Positions 7,828 through 16,218 of a stretch of 64,000 nucleotides of DNA are shown here, in pieces. A program made the position numbers and the translations under genes. Each line of letters begins with the position of its first letter. Within the stretch, counting starts at the first letter, position 1. Under the pieces are notes generated by a model. That model was not told the DNA's origin. It saw only the letters and a program-made list of their open reading frames with translations, and ran no database searches. This DNA comes from Terasakiella sp. SH-1 (GTDB taxonomy: Bacteria > Pseudomonadota > Alphaproteobacteria > Rhodospirillales > Terasakiellaceae). The stretch spans positions 2,529,501-2,593,500 of the forward strand of contig NZ_CP038255.1 in the NCBI RefSeq assembly GCF_004564135.1. The letters are read 5' to 3'.

Positions 7828-8376
7828 CTAAAACATTCCCCCAATCAACGTACCCAATTGCCGCCCTTCATTGGAATATGTTTCTTTTGTCTTGGTCGTT
7901 CCGCCCTCTTCATCTCCTCCATCTGTTGAGGGGGGCTTTTTATCCAGATAACTTCCAGCAATAGAGCCGACAGCCGCCCCGGCTTGCTTCATAAAAGCTC
8001 GTTTTCGTTGGTCTGATTCTTTTAACAAATCTGTATGTAAAGAAGAAATCGTTTGATTAATGTTTTCCTGCGCATCTGAATATTGCTGGTGTGTTTTTTC
8101 AGCCTCATCTGTGCGCAACCCTTGAATAATCGCACCTGCAGAACCATCCGCAGCAGAAAAACCCGAAGCCCCCATTCTGGCTCTTTTCTTTGCCACCGCC
8201 TTTTTCAGCTGGTCTTTTCTTTCTTTTTCAGCACGTTCATAGGCTTCCCATTGCTCTTTAGCCTGCTGATCAGCGGCCTGTTGAGCAGCCCTTTGTTGAG
8301 CTTGTTGCTGTTTGCGTGCTGCCATCATTGACTGGGCCATAGTGGCAACAGTCATAAAAATAGTAAACGGATCCAT
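7828..8376 (-). CDS. Orphan phage virion-like protein (internal core protein type)
   Basis: 182 residues. The short N-terminal hydrophobic stretch MDPFTIFMTVATMAQSMMAA is followed by a long Gln/Ala-rich coiled coil (about 20-65) and RARMGASGFSAADGSAGAIIQGL, a pattern I associate with small internal virion proteins of podoviruses (T7 gp14-like). This is pattern similarity, not a demonstrated homology. No other phage gene is near, yet the main cluster 7 kb to the right lacks internal virion genes. Like several genes there, it has a hairpin plus T-run (8390-8416) directly before its GGAGG ribosome binding site. A relocated cluster gene is a reasonable reading. Confidence 0.5.
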   Translation of the reverse strand: MDPFTIFMTVATMAQSMMAARKQQQAQQRAAQQAADQQAKEQWEAYERAEKERKDQLKKAVAKKRARMGASGFSAADGSAGAIIQGLRTDEAEKTHQQYSDAQENINQTISSLHTDLLKESDQRKRAFMKQAGAAVGSIAGSYLDKKPPSTDGGDEEGGTTKTKETYSNEGRQLGTLIGGMF

Positions 8377-8389
8377 TTACACCTCCATG

Positions 8390-8416
8390 AAAAAAGCCCC
8401 TACAAGATGAGGGGGC
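8390..8416 (-). terminator. Hairpin with U-run directly upstream of the orphan virion-like gene
   Basis: On the minus strand GCCCCC, a ten-base loop and GGGGC are followed by TTTTTT, then by the GGAGG of the gene starting at 8376. The same arrangement recurs before four cluster genes. Confidence 0.7.
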
Positions 8417-8552
8417 AAATAAACGAAAAGCATATACATTTAGATATACTCAAAACTACTAATTGCCAGAAACGACCTAAACGGCTATCATCTGGTACTA
8501 CCACTATAAGAAAGAGAAATTACGTCTCCATAAAGTTATGGGGAGAAACGCC

Positions 8553-9347
8553 ATGTACATTGTGGCAACCGTCAAACAATCTGGCGCAACATCTTTTGAG
8601 GGGTTTTGGGACAAGCAGCAGGCTTCGGCCTTCTGGTCCGAAATATGCACACGCGATAGCGCTAAGACATCTTTAGACCCGATTAAAGAGTTACACCTTT
8701 ATACATCTGATGCAGGCTCCCTTGAGGGCGGGATCAAACTGGCACGACGCGGAGAGCTGGAAACAATCAAACAGCTTAAGCTTGATGCGATTCTCCCCTT
8801 AAAGGATGTGGTCATGTTAAGTGGCAAGGGGCGTGTCGATCAAAATACGATCAGGCAAGCCGATCAAAACCTGCATGCACAATCTGATGATTTTCTGACA
8901 ATCTGCACAGAACGTTTACAGGAACTGGCCCGATATCTGGAAAATTTCACGCAAAAGGGCATTCAATCTGATGATGAATTAGCCGCCTTTAAAGATCTGA
9001 TTTACGATATCAGAGTCATGGGAGGTAGTTTCAACTACCCTCTCCTTTCTGTAATTGGGGAACATTGCGAGAAATACCTTCTCAAGAAAGAAAAAAAGGG
9101 TCCATTAAGACCACAGGATTTCAAAACGCTGACGGCGTATTTCTCCGCCCTGACATTCATCGCAGATGAAAAAGTCCAGGGTCCGGGTGGAAACCTGGGC
9201 AAGCAAGTTGTCTCACGCCTGACAGATGTCATACAGAAGCGAACCGGCAGATTTGTTCCCCCGGCACAAAAAGAAAAAACCACCAAAGAAGCAGGTGTCA
9301 TTTCACAGGAAGCCCTGAACAGCCTGCTGAACAAGACAACACATTAA
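8553..9347 (+). CDS. Degenerate Hpt-like protein lacking the phospho-histidine
   Basis: 264 residues. The start at 8553 (MYIVATVKQ) was chosen because GGGGAG lies just before it; an ATG 15 bases earlier would put that site inside the gene. Residues 110-230 form a helical bundle containing IYDIRVMGGSFNYPLLSVIGEHCEKYL. It aligns with the active segment of histidine phosphotransfer domains (consensus HDLKGxGGTFGYPLL), but the histidine is Tyr151 and the following lysine is Val155 or absent. Residues 1-100 are of unknown type. The next gene, 63 bases on, is an equally degenerate receiver, so the two may form a phosphorylation-independent pair. Confidence 0.6.
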   Translation: MYIVATVKQSGATSFEGFWDKQQASAFWSEICTRDSAKTSLDPIKELHLYTSDAGSLEGGIKLARRGELETIKQLKLDAILPLKDVVMLSGKGRVDQNTIRQADQNLHAQSDDFLTICTERLQELARYLENFTQKGIQSDDELAAFKDLIYDIRVMGGSFNYPLLSVIGEHCEKYLLKKEKKGPLRPQDFKTLTAYFSALTFIADEKVQGPGGNLGKQVVSRLTDVIQKRTGRFVPPAQKEKTTKEAGVISQEALNSLLNKTTH

Positions 9348-9410
9348 TGAACGGCACCATAAGCCACTAGAACACACTATTGATTTGGATTTTTGGGAAG
9401 GAGAGTTCAA

Positions 9411-9923
9411 ATGCCTACACTTCACAGTTTCGGCCTGCAGAACCTATCTGTTTTAGTCGTTGAACGGGACCGCTTTGCTGCGAACTTGATACAAACAATT
9501 TTACATACCTTCGGCATCACCAAGCTCCATTTTGCATTCCACAGCGATGAGGTTCTGGAGTTTTTAAGTTTACAACAACCCAACCTGATCATCACAGAAT
9601 ATAAGCTCAAAGGCTGTGACACCATTGATATGGTCCGGCAAATCCGTAGCGCTTCTTTCGAACCTTACCAGCATGCCAATATTCTGATGATTACAGGCAT
9701 TGCTGACCTGCAAACCGTCAAAGAAGCCCGAGATGCGGGGATCACCGAATTTCTGGCAAAACCTGTAACTGGATATAATTTATATAACCGCATTTGTTCC
9801 ATGATTGCCCATCCCCGTCCCTTTACCGACTGTCCTGTCTTTAAAGGGCCAGAGCGAAGACGGCGCAAACAAACAATGTTTCCTGACCGCAGGTCCCACG
9901 ATGAACTTGAGATCAGGATGTAG
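9411..9923 (+). CDS. Pseudo-receiver domain protein (Asp to Glu)
   Basis: 170 residues. ATG 9411 follows AAGGAG; a TTG 18 bases earlier is unlikely. The first ~125 residues are CheY-like (SVLVVERDRFAANLIQTIL, acidic pocket Glu18/Asp20; FLAKPVT with the conserved Lys117). The phospho-acceptor position reads IITEYKLKG: Glu63 stands where Asp is expected. Glutamate there often mimics the phosphorylated state. The tail carries two arginine-rich patches (GPERRRRKQ and PDRRS), common in alphaproteobacterial receiver proteins of this type. It probably forms an operon with the Hpt-like gene upstream. Confidence 0.7.
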   Translation: MPTLHSFGLQNLSVLVVERDRFAANLIQTILHTFGITKLHFAFHSDEVLEFLSLQQPNLIITEYKLKGCDTIDMVRQIRSASFEPYQHANILMITGIADLQTVKEARDAGITEFLAKPVTGYNLYNRICSMIAHPRPFTDCPVFKGPERRRRKQTMFPDRRSHDELEIRM

Positions 9924-9930
9924 ACACAGA

Positions 9931-10494
9931 TTACTCTTCCAGCTCGCTATCCCAATAAAGGAAATCGCGCCAACTCTCATGAAGATGGTTTGGCGGGAAA
10001 AAGCGGCCTCGTTCCTGTAACTCAAAATTATTGGGGCGATAAGGTGGTGTTAGAAGCTGCATTCTCGCCTGCCTGACACTCATATGCCCCTTATGGGTAT
10101 TACAGGGCCTGCACGCCGTTACAATATTTTCCCAATTCGTGCGCCCTCCTCTGCATTTGGGGATAACATGATCAAAGGTCAGATCATGGGCGGGCAATTC
10201 AATACCACAATATTGACAAGCAAACATATCGCGCAAGAACACATTAAATCTTGTGAATGCAACCCGTGGCGCAGGCTTGGCATATTGTTTCAGCGCAATG
10301 ACACTGGGCAAACGGATTGTATGAGAGGGGGAATGCACACAGGTCTCATATTCCGAGACGACATTGACACGCTCAATAAACACATTGCGAATGGCTTCTT
10401 GCCAAGACCAGAGCGAAAGGGGGAGGTAGCTTAATGGACGATAGTCAGCATTAAGGACCAGTGCAGGAAAATGGGCCAGTGCAACATGCATCAT
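9931..10494 (-). CDS. HNH endonuclease family protein
   Basis: 187 residues. The HNH domain with a structural zinc site is clear: CQYCG (Cys93/Cys96), FDHVIPKCRGG (Asp108-His109), N120/N123 and CRPCN (Cys128/Cys131). The N-terminus (ALVLNADYRPLSYLPLSLWSWQEAI) is typical of a stand-alone HNH family widely conserved in Alphaproteobacteria. Members are usually single-copy chromosomal genes of unknown role, not restriction enzymes. Start supported by AGGAGG 7 bases upstream. It converges with the pseudo-receiver gene. Confidence 0.85.
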   Translation of the reverse strand: MMHVALAHFPALVLNADYRPLSYLPLSLWSWQEAIRNVFIERVNVVSEYETCVHSPSHTIRLPSVIALKQYAKPAPRVAFTRFNVFLRDMFACQYCGIELPAHDLTFDHVIPKCRGGRTNWENIVTACRPCNTHKGHMSVRQARMQLLTPPYRPNNFELQERGRFFPPNHLHESWRDFLYWDSELEE

Positions 10495-10575
10495 GTCACA
10501 ACCTCCTTATCTCTTTAGAATAACACTAACAAAGCGCTATGACAAAGAAGTTACATCTGTGATACATATTGAGAC

Positions 10576-11400
10576 ATGCACAAACACGTTACCAGATTTG
10601 CCCCCAGCCCAACCGGGTATCTCCATCTCGGCCATGCCTATAGTGCGTTGTTCTGCGCTGAAAAAGGGGATCGTTTTTTGCTGCGGATTGAAGACATTGA
10701 TCAAGGGCGATGCCGCCCCGAATATATCGCAGCCATTTACGAAGACTTGGCCTGGCTGGGCCTGAACTGGGACATTCCTGTACGCTGCCAATCCCAACAT
10801 ATGGACGAGTATGCCAAAGCCCTTCATCAGCTTGCTGAAATGGGTTTACTCTATCCCTGTTTTTGCACCCGCAAGGACATTCAAGCCGAGATCGAACGAG
10901 CAGGTCATGCCCCCCACGGACCAGATGGTATTCTTTATCCCGGTACCTGTCGTACCCTCTCGCGTGCTCAGCAAGAGGATTTAAAAGCCTCTGGAAAAAG
11001 CTTTGCCCTGCGCCTTGATATGACCAAAGCCATAAAAATGGCAGGCCCACTGAGCTGGCTGGATCATGACAAAGGCATGCAAAAAGCCACCCCGGAAATA
11101 TTTGGTGATGTGGTTCTTGCCCGTAAAGACACCCCCACCAGCTACCACCTGTCTGTCACCCTGGATGATAACTTACAAGGCATCACGCTGGTCACACGCG
11201 GTGAAGACCTGTTTCACGCCAGCCATATCCACCGCCTGCTCCAAGCCTTATTGGAGCTGGACGTGCCTGAATACCACCATCATGGATTGCTGGTAGGCGA
11301 AGATGGCAAACGTTTTGCCAAACGTGACAAATCTTTGACAATCCGTTCTTTGCGGGAAAAAGGTCTCAGCGTTGACGAACTTCTCAACCGCCTCAAATAA
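10576..11400 (+). CDS. gluQ: Glutamyl-Q tRNA(Asp) synthetase
   Basis: 274 residues. A truncated glutamyl-tRNA synthetase catalytic domain with RFAPSPTGYLHLGHA (HIGH motif) near the N-terminus and KRFAKRDKS (KMSKS-like) near residue 245, lacking the anticodon-binding domain. GluQ-RS attaches glutamate to queuosine at position 34 of tRNA(Asp). The Cys/His segment YPCFCTRKDI is the zinc region of the family. It is divergent from the HNH gene. Confidence 0.92.
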   Translation: MHKHVTRFAPSPTGYLHLGHAYSALFCAEKGDRFLLRIEDIDQGRCRPEYIAAIYEDLAWLGLNWDIPVRCQSQHMDEYAKALHQLAEMGLLYPCFCTRKDIQAEIERAGHAPHGPDGILYPGTCRTLSRAQQEDLKASGKSFALRLDMTKAIKMAGPLSWLDHDKGMQKATPEIFGDVVLARKDTPTSYHLSVTLDDNLQGITLVTRGEDLFHASHIHRLLQALLELDVPEYHHHGLLVGEDGKRFAKRDKSLTIRSLREKGLSVDELLNRLK

Positions 11401-11423
11401 AAAGCCCCAAACCATTTCATAGG

Positions 11424-11453
11424 TTTTCATAACATCGTTATGAAAAGGCTTTT
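11424..11453 (+). promoter_or_regulatory. Hairpin overlapping the ribosome binding site of the lipoprotein gene
   Basis: TTTTCATAAC and GTTATGAAAA form a perfect 10-bp stem with a 3-nt loop. GGCTTTT follows, then the ATG at 11454. The likely Shine-Dalgarno AAAAGG sits in the 3' arm. It could terminate gluQ transcripts or mask the start. Confidence 0.45.
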
Positions 11454-12518
11454 ATGATGAAGTACAGACTGATTTTACCTGTCCTCGCCCTGATGGCACT
11501 TGGGGCTTGCCAAACGACCAAAGAGGCAAATTATGGAGAACTCGAACAACTATTTCGTTCCTTATCTGCCAAACAAATTACTGCGGAAAAAATTTCGGCT
11601 ATTTTGAAAGACCATATCACAGGCACAGATATCAAGGACTATGAAGTACTTAGTACTCTTCATGATTTCTATGATCGTCAGGACGAACAGAAAATAGCCT
11701 TTCGCTATTCTCTACAAATGGCCATACATACTCATGGCAATTTTCGCGACCAACTTACTCTCGCCTGTCGATATTGGACAGGAAAAGGCATCAACACTGA
11801 TGCTGAACAATCATTGATCTGGTTCACAAAAGCGGCACGCAACGGCAGTCTTGAAGCACGTTTGTTCCTGTCATCTCATTATAAAAACCACCAAGCCTTT
11901 CCAGAACTCGGCCCTTATTGGGAAACACGCGCCTATGCTTTGGCCCAAAAAAAACTTTCTAGAGAACAACCGACGGCTCAGAACGTTGAAGGCTATATCG
12001 CTGACAGTTTGAAATATAACGCTTGCCCAGCTATCGCAGACCCGCTCAGAGAGCACTATCAACAACTGGCAATCAAAAGTGCCCCACAAACAGCGGAAAA
12101 CCTTTTTAATATCTACGAAACAAAACTCAAAAATAAAGAAGCCAAAACAGCCGACATGCTCGACTTACTATTGGAAGCTGCTAAGCAAGGGCATCTAAAA
12201 GCTCATATTAGGCTGGCAACCTTTTATGAAGATGAAAAAAATTCAGCCTATTCCAAACAGGAGGCAATTAAATGGTACCTCAAAGCTGCTCGCCTCAATC
12301 CCGGTCGTTTTTATCAAGGCCATTATTTGGCAGAGCACCTATGGAAGCTGGGAAAAAGATCAGATGCCGCTTTCTGGTATATGCTTAAAGCTGATGGTTA
12401 TCGTGGAGAAAAACGCGAACAACGTGCCCTGCATTACATCAACCAACTCACCCCGGATGAACATCGTGACTATATGTTGATGTATGAAAACTGGGCCTAT
12501 AACGGCAAACTGCCCTAA
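11454..12518 (+). CDS. Sel1-repeat-type lipoprotein
   Basis: 354 residues. The signal peptide ends in LMALGAC-Q, a lipobox, so the mature protein should be lipid-anchored at Cys19 or nearby. The rest is helical-repeat sequence with Sel1-like units: YWTGKGINTDAEQSLIWFTKAARNGSLEARLFLSSHY and later LLLEAAKQGHLKAHIRLATFYED...AIKWYLKAARLNP. Sel1 proteins usually act as scaffolds for protein contacts. It is related in type, but not closely, to the lipoprotein array at 27.8-32.9 kb inside the phage-like cluster. Role unknown. Confidence 0.8.
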   Translation: MMKYRLILPVLALMALGACQTTKEANYGELEQLFRSLSAKQITAEKISAILKDHITGTDIKDYEVLSTLHDFYDRQDEQKIAFRYSLQMAIHTHGNFRDQLTLACRYWTGKGINTDAEQSLIWFTKAARNGSLEARLFLSSHYKNHQAFPELGPYWETRAYALAQKKLSREQPTAQNVEGYIADSLKYNACPAIADPLREHYQQLAIKSAPQTAENLFNIYETKLKNKEAKTADMLDLLLEAAKQGHLKAHIRLATFYEDEKNSAYSKQEAIKWYLKAARLNPGRFYQGHYLAEHLWKLGKRSDAAFWYMLKADGYRGEKREQRALHYINQLTPDEHRDYMLMYENWAYNGKLP

Positions 12519-13018
12519 CGCAAACCTTCCAGTTTCATCGCCCTGATAACGTCGCAGTGATCATACTGCGACGTTTTGTTTTTATAAGCCATCCAGTAGC
12601 GGTGTGGATCGCCGGGGATCCCCTCCTTATTTCGCATCAGTTTGAAATAATGGAAATGCACTTTCTTCTGACCAAAGGGGATCAGAGCACGAACCAGCTC
12701 AACCCTTCCTTCTTTTTGTAACAGAAAATAATCCTGCACCGTACATTCTGCCCTCTCTGAGGAATACATCATATCACGATGTATTTTCTTTTCAGGTGAA
12801 AGATAGGTAATGGTATTGGATACACCGTTTTCCTCACCGATAAACAAATACCCCTTATAGCCATGCGCATTAAAATTCTCACGCCAGGTTTTAATCACCT
12901 GTTCAGCAATACCATCCCCATCAAGATCAAGAGCATTCACCCCATATTCCAGCTCAATGATCTCAGCTTTTAACGGCGAGACCCAAAAAAGAAAAAAGAA
13001 AATGCTCATCCACTTCAT
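12515..13018 (-). CDS. Exported protein with CarG-like domain
   Basis: 167 residues. A short signal peptide (MKWMSIFFFLFWVSPLKA) points to export. The mature part has LDLDGDGIAEQVIKTWRENFNAHGYKGYLFIGEE, resembling the CarG domain of carbapenem self-resistance proteins, which also has a DGDG element followed by ENFNAH. Whether it relates to antibiotics here is unknown; the domain occurs in many bacteria without carbapenem genes. Its start overlaps the stop of the Nudix gene by four bases, so the two are translationally coupled. Confidence 0.6.
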   Translation of the reverse strand: MKWMSIFFFLFWVSPLKAEIIELEYGVNALDLDGDGIAEQVIKTWRENFNAHGYKGYLFIGEENGVSNTITYLSPEKKIHRDMMYSSERAECTVQDYFLLQKEGRVELVRALIPFGQKKVHFHYFKLMRNKEGIPGDPHRYWMAYKNKTSQYDHCDVIRAMKLEGLR

Positions 13019-13854
13019 TGACGCAAGCCCCTGACCAATGCCTCATAATCCGCGCAGTCATCCGGCATAATCACCCCATGGCGGAGAAGGAAATCAATCA
13101 CCACCAAATTGCAATTAAACTTAAACTCAAAGCTGGTACGTACAATCTCAGCGACCTCTTCGACAGACATGAGGCTAAAGCTTTCAACCTCCCCGTCGGT
13201 ATTTTCAGGTATAAAATCTGCAGGGACTTCAAGGTCATAACAAAACATTACATCCGGCTTAATCCCGCCATCCGTTTCCATCATATAGCTGATCATACCC
13301 ACCGACTGGGTAGTGCGCGCCAATTGTTCGGGCACATTGGCTTCTTCCCCACATTCCTTGATAATATTATCCATCAGGCTCAGCCCGGCTGGTTGTCCAC
13401 CAGCCACCATATTGTCCAGCATCCCCGGACAAATGGCACGATCGAATGCCCGTTTGGCAATCCACATATAAAACCCGTCAGGGCGGCGAACATACCCATT
13501 AATATGCACCCCAAAGGCCCGTATCCCAAAAAACGCGGTGGCGGCGCGTTCCATCAAAAATAACGGCTTTTCAGCAAAAGAGGCTTTCACTTCATAAGGT
13601 TCGTCACGCCAGTTCTCCAATACGCCCTGATCACGCAAAGCAGTTGTGACCTGCGCCATCGCCGCTGTCAGGTCCTGACAAGGACGGATGGAAACTGATT
13701 GCCCGGTAATTTCCAATAGCTTTTCAAAACCCGTTAGAAGCGACAGTTTGTCTTGACGCACCCAGCCAATTTGCTGCCCATTTGGTGCATAAAAAGGCAC
13801 AAACCTCGTAAGATCGTGATTGTTACAGGCATGAATATGATCTATGAAGCCCAT
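13015..13854 (-). CDS. DUF4743-type Nudix hydrolase
   Basis: 279 residues from ATG 13854, preceded by AGAGG; the longer frame to 13896 overlaps the divergent gene's start. The N-terminal ~120 residues match the DUF4743 region of Tnr3-like Nudix enzymes, and the C-terminal half is a Nudix domain. The Nudix box reads GGQPAGLSLMDNIIKECGEEANV: the catalytic EExG part is present (GEEA), while the first box glutamate is replaced, as is common in this subgroup. Relatives act on thiamine-diphosphate-like or nucleotide pyrophosphates. The substrate here is not known. Confidence 0.8.
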   Translation of the reverse strand: MGFIDHIHACNNHDLTRFVPFYAPNGQQIGWVRQDKLSLLTGFEKLLEITGQSVSIRPCQDLTAAMAQVTTALRDQGVLENWRDEPYEVKASFAEKPLFLMERAATAFFGIRAFGVHINGYVRRPDGFYMWIAKRAFDRAICPGMLDNMVAGGQPAGLSLMDNIIKECGEEANVPEQLARTTQSVGMISYMMETDGGIKPDVMFCYDLEVPADFIPENTDGEVESFSLMSVEEVAEIVRTSFEFKFNCNLVVIDFLLRHGVIMPDDCADYEALVRGLRQ

Positions 13855-13894
13855 CAGGTGCCTCTCTCTTAAAACAAATAGCAAGACCGCTACC

Positions 13895-14761
13895 ATGCAA
13901 CAACGACCCGACCATATTCAAGGACTGATCTTTGCCACAGCTGGTGCTCTTGCCCTGACACCAGACGGTCTGTTGGTGCGTCTCGTCGGCACAGGTGACT
14001 GGACCATTGTTTTTTGGCGCGGCATTTTTATTGCCACGGGGTTAATTGCCTCCCAACTGGTCATGCATAAATCCAAAGCTTTATCTGAATTGCTGCCAAC
14101 ACATTGGAAAGCCTGGCTTGCAATCCTGTGTTCGGCCATTGGGACACTGACCTTTGTGCTGTCCATCACTCATACAACAGTTGCCAATACACTGGTGATC
14201 TTGAGCACCATGTCCCTTTTTGCAGCCTTGTTGAGCATGATCTTTTTAAAAGAACGCATTGCACTACGCACATGGGTTGCAATGGGCTGTGCCATTGTTG
14301 GGATTTTAATTGTCTTTATGGATGATCTGGATGGGACAGGTCTGGATGGCAAGCTTTTTGCCTTGGCCTGTGCCTTTGTCACAGCTGCAAATATGACCAT
14401 CATTCGCAGTGAAAAATCCATGAACGTCCCCACTATCTTTGCCTGGGGCGGCATGATGATCTGTATCCCGGCCCTTTATTTTGCCCCCAGCCTGATGATT
14501 GATACACAAGCGACCCTGACATTACTGACCATGGGTGGGCTTAATGCTTTGGCCTTTGTCCTGTTGGGTCTTGGGGCCAAACGTATTCCCTCCCCAGAAG
14601 TGAGCCTGTTGATGTTATTGGAAACCATCATTGGTCCCATCTGGGTTTGGCTTGCGCTGAATGAAGTCCCATCCATCAATGCCTTGTTTGGCGGTACCAT
14701 TGTTGTTGGCACACTTGCCCTGCATGCCCTTGCCAGCCTGAAAGCCAAGCGACAGTTATAA
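13895..14761 (+). CDS. EamA-family transporter
   Basis: 288 residues from ATG 13895 (MQQRPDHIQG); an upstream ATG at 13844 lies inside the divergent Nudix gene. Ten hydrophobic helices in two EamA repeats (about 12-130 and 145-285). Drug/metabolite exporter superfamily of the inner membrane; substrate unknown. It converges with gcrA, separated by a terminator. Confidence 0.85.
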   Translation: MQQRPDHIQGLIFATAGALALTPDGLLVRLVGTGDWTIVFWRGIFIATGLIASQLVMHKSKALSELLPTHWKAWLAILCSAIGTLTFVLSITHTTVANTLVILSTMSLFAALLSMIFLKERIALRTWVAMGCAIVGILIVFMDDLDGTGLDGKLFALACAFVTAANMTIIRSEKSMNVPTIFAWGGMMICIPALYFAPSLMIDTQATLTLLTMGGLNALAFVLLGLGAKRIPSPEVSLLMLLETIIGPIWVWLALNEVPSINALFGGTIVVGTLALHALASLKAKRQL

Positions 14762-14764
14762 AAA

Positions 14765-14798
14765 AAAAGCGTTTGGACATATCACTCAAACGCTTTCT
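14765..14798 (-). terminator. Terminator downstream of gcrA
   Basis: AAAGCGTTTG and CAAACGCTTT form a 10-bp stem. Eight T follow on the minus strand, so it mainly ends gcrA, but the position also serves the convergent EamA gene. Confidence 0.85.
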
Positions 14799-14820
14799 TC
14801 AACCTGTTCATTGCAAGAAA

Positions 14821-15210
14821 TCAGCCTTCAGCGGCTTTCTTTGCGCTTTTGTCTTCCTTCACATTGCGCACATAAGCCTGTTCACAATGGGGTTCACAAT
14901 AGGGTTTACCTTCCGTGGCCTTGCCCCCACAAAAGTGAAAGCCCGGTGTCCCCGGATCGCCAATCGGCCAGGCACACATGCCGGGACGCAGTTTATCCAG
15001 CGTGATGACTTCCGGCTCCGGTGCCTTCTTTTTCTTGGCAGGTTTGCGTTGGATTGGGGATTGGCGTTTTGGCAGGCCCAAACGGTGGACTTTACCGACC
15101 ACAGCATTTTTTGTGACATCCAAACGACGGCCAATTTCACTGGTTGCAATGCCTTCGTTCCACAGCTGTGTCAAAATCTCAATACGTTCCGGCGTCCAAT
15201 CTACACTCAT
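14821..15210 (-). CDS. gcrA: GcrA cell-cycle regulator
   Basis: 129 residues. It starts MSVDWTPERIEILTQLWNEGIATSEIGRRL, the conserved GcrA helix-turn-helix, followed by VTKNAVVGKVHRLGLPKR, a basic linker and the cysteine-containing C-terminal segment (PGMCAWPIGDPGTPGFHFCGG). GcrA binds sigma70 RNA polymerase at promoters with methylated GANTC sites and drives cell-cycle genes in Alphaproteobacteria. It is the last host gene before the phage-like cluster. Confidence 0.95.
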   Translation of the reverse strand: MSVDWTPERIEILTQLWNEGIATSEIGRRLDVTKNAVVGKVHRLGLPKRQSPIQRKPAKKKKAPEPEVITLDKLRPGMCAWPIGDPGTPGFHFCGGKATEGKPYCEPHCEQAYVRNVKEDKSAKKAAEG

Positions 15211-15394
15211 AACCCATCCTTATGAATTAACGTTCTCGCGCATAAGCTCCCACTATAACGAAGCAGCGCCCCACGTGCATTGTCTTTCTTTAAAAAGTTG
15301 GCGCACATTACAGAAAGTGCCCCCTTGAAGCAACATGGAAAAGAAACTTTTTGCTCACGGGGAAGGCAGGATTCCACCTTCCCCAACGCATTCT

Positions 15395-15835
15395 TCAAGG
15401 AATATCCTTGTAAAACACATGGTTGCCAACTTCTGCACAAGGGACTTGCTGACGTGCCCAGGCCGGCAACAACCCTTTGCGATGATAATGGGTTGCCCCG
15501 TTCGTTGGGTCTTTAATCCCCCCATAAAGGGCACGATGAGCCACCCTCAAGCAGGAAGCAAACACCTTATTGCCTTTATCAATCAACAGAATTTTCTCCC
15601 GGTCGGGATCATTGGGGTTCCAGCAGGAAAACTGCCAGGGGCGCAAGCATACATTTTCCACATCACCTCCCCACCAGTAACTGCCCTTTTGCAGGGCCTT
15701 TTCCACCCGGTTGATAATGACACAGGCAACAGCTTCAAGACCACGGACCTTTTCCCGGCGGGCCTCCCCATAAAGCGTGCGGGCCATTGTATCCACGGCT
15801 TCTTCCGGTTGTTGTGAATAACGACAATTAGACAT
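15395..15835 (-). CDS. SleB-type cell wall hydrolase, putative endolysin
   Basis: 146 residues from ATG 15835, supported by GGAGG 8 bases upstream; a longer frame to 15862 has no such site. The Hydrolase_2 (SleB) fold is recognised from DTMARTLYGEARREKVRGLEAVACVIINRV with the catalytic glutamate in GEAR, and NGATHYH near the C-terminus. No signal peptide, so release would need a holin or other lesion. It is the last gene of the cluster and overlaps the membrane coiled-coil gene by eight bases, a typical lysis pairing. Confidence 0.85.
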   Translation of the reverse strand: MSNCRYSQQPEEAVDTMARTLYGEARREKVRGLEAVACVIINRVEKALQKGSYWWGGDVENVCLRPWQFSCWNPNDPDREKILLIDKGNKVFASCLRVAHRALYGGIKDPTNGATHYHRKGLLPAWARQQVPCAEVGNHVFYKDIP

Positions 15836-16136
15836 CTGTTTTCCTCCTTCCGGTTTGATCAAGCTTGTTTTCTATCCGCACAAGGTGCCCCGTCAGGCGG
15901 CGCTCCACATCTTTCATGTAGGAAATGGATGCATAATTTTTTGCGACCTCCAATTTGTAAGCCGACAAGTTTTCACGTGTATTTGCAAAAGAGGCATCCA
16001 TATTCTCACGCAGGTCTGAAATATCATCTTCAAAATCATGCCGATTTTTCCAGATCATCCAGAACAGCCCTGCCAGGGCCGGTAGTTCAAAGGCTGAGAT
16101 CCACCAGATCAGGTCAATACTCCAGCTCGTTTTCAT
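15828..16136 (-). CDS. Small membrane coiled-coil protein, lysis-module position
   Basis: 102 residues. One hydrophobic helix (LIWWISAFELPALAGLFWMIW, about 8-29) is followed by a charged coiled coil to the C-terminus. No family recognised. One membrane helix beside an endolysin gene fits a holin, an i-spanin-like protein or a DUF2730-like membrane protein; the sequence does not decide between them. A hairpin terminator lies immediately before its ribosome binding site (TGGAGAAAAC). Confidence 0.6.
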   Translation of the reverse strand: MKTSWSIDLIWWISAFELPALAGLFWMIWKNRHDFEDDISDLRENMDASFANTRENLSAYKLEVAKNYASISYMKDVERRLTGHLVRIENKLDQTGRRKTDV

Positions 16137-16149
16137 TTGTTTTCTCCAT

Positions 16150-16181
16150 AAAAAAACGCCTCTGCCAAAAGCAGAAGCGTT
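16150..16181 (-). terminator. Hairpin with U-run directly before the lysis genes
   Basis: AACGCTTCTGC and GCAGAGGCGTT pair on the minus strand, followed by TTTTT and then the RBS of the gene at 16136. Transcription from the terminase side must pass it to express the lysis genes. Confidence 0.8.
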
Positions 16182-16218
16182 AGTGTTTTCTTTTTAGGGT
16201 CAGGACCTATTTATCTAT

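Noticed and set aside
7828-8376. The Gln/Ala-rich protein as a host coiled-coil protein
   Set aside because: Not fully excluded, but the GASGFSAADGSAGAIIQGL segment and the hairpin-RBS layout shared with cluster genes favour a virion origin.
14773-15225. Plus-strand frame opposite gcrA
   Set aside because: Shadow of gcrA; the gcrA protein is a clear full-length family member.
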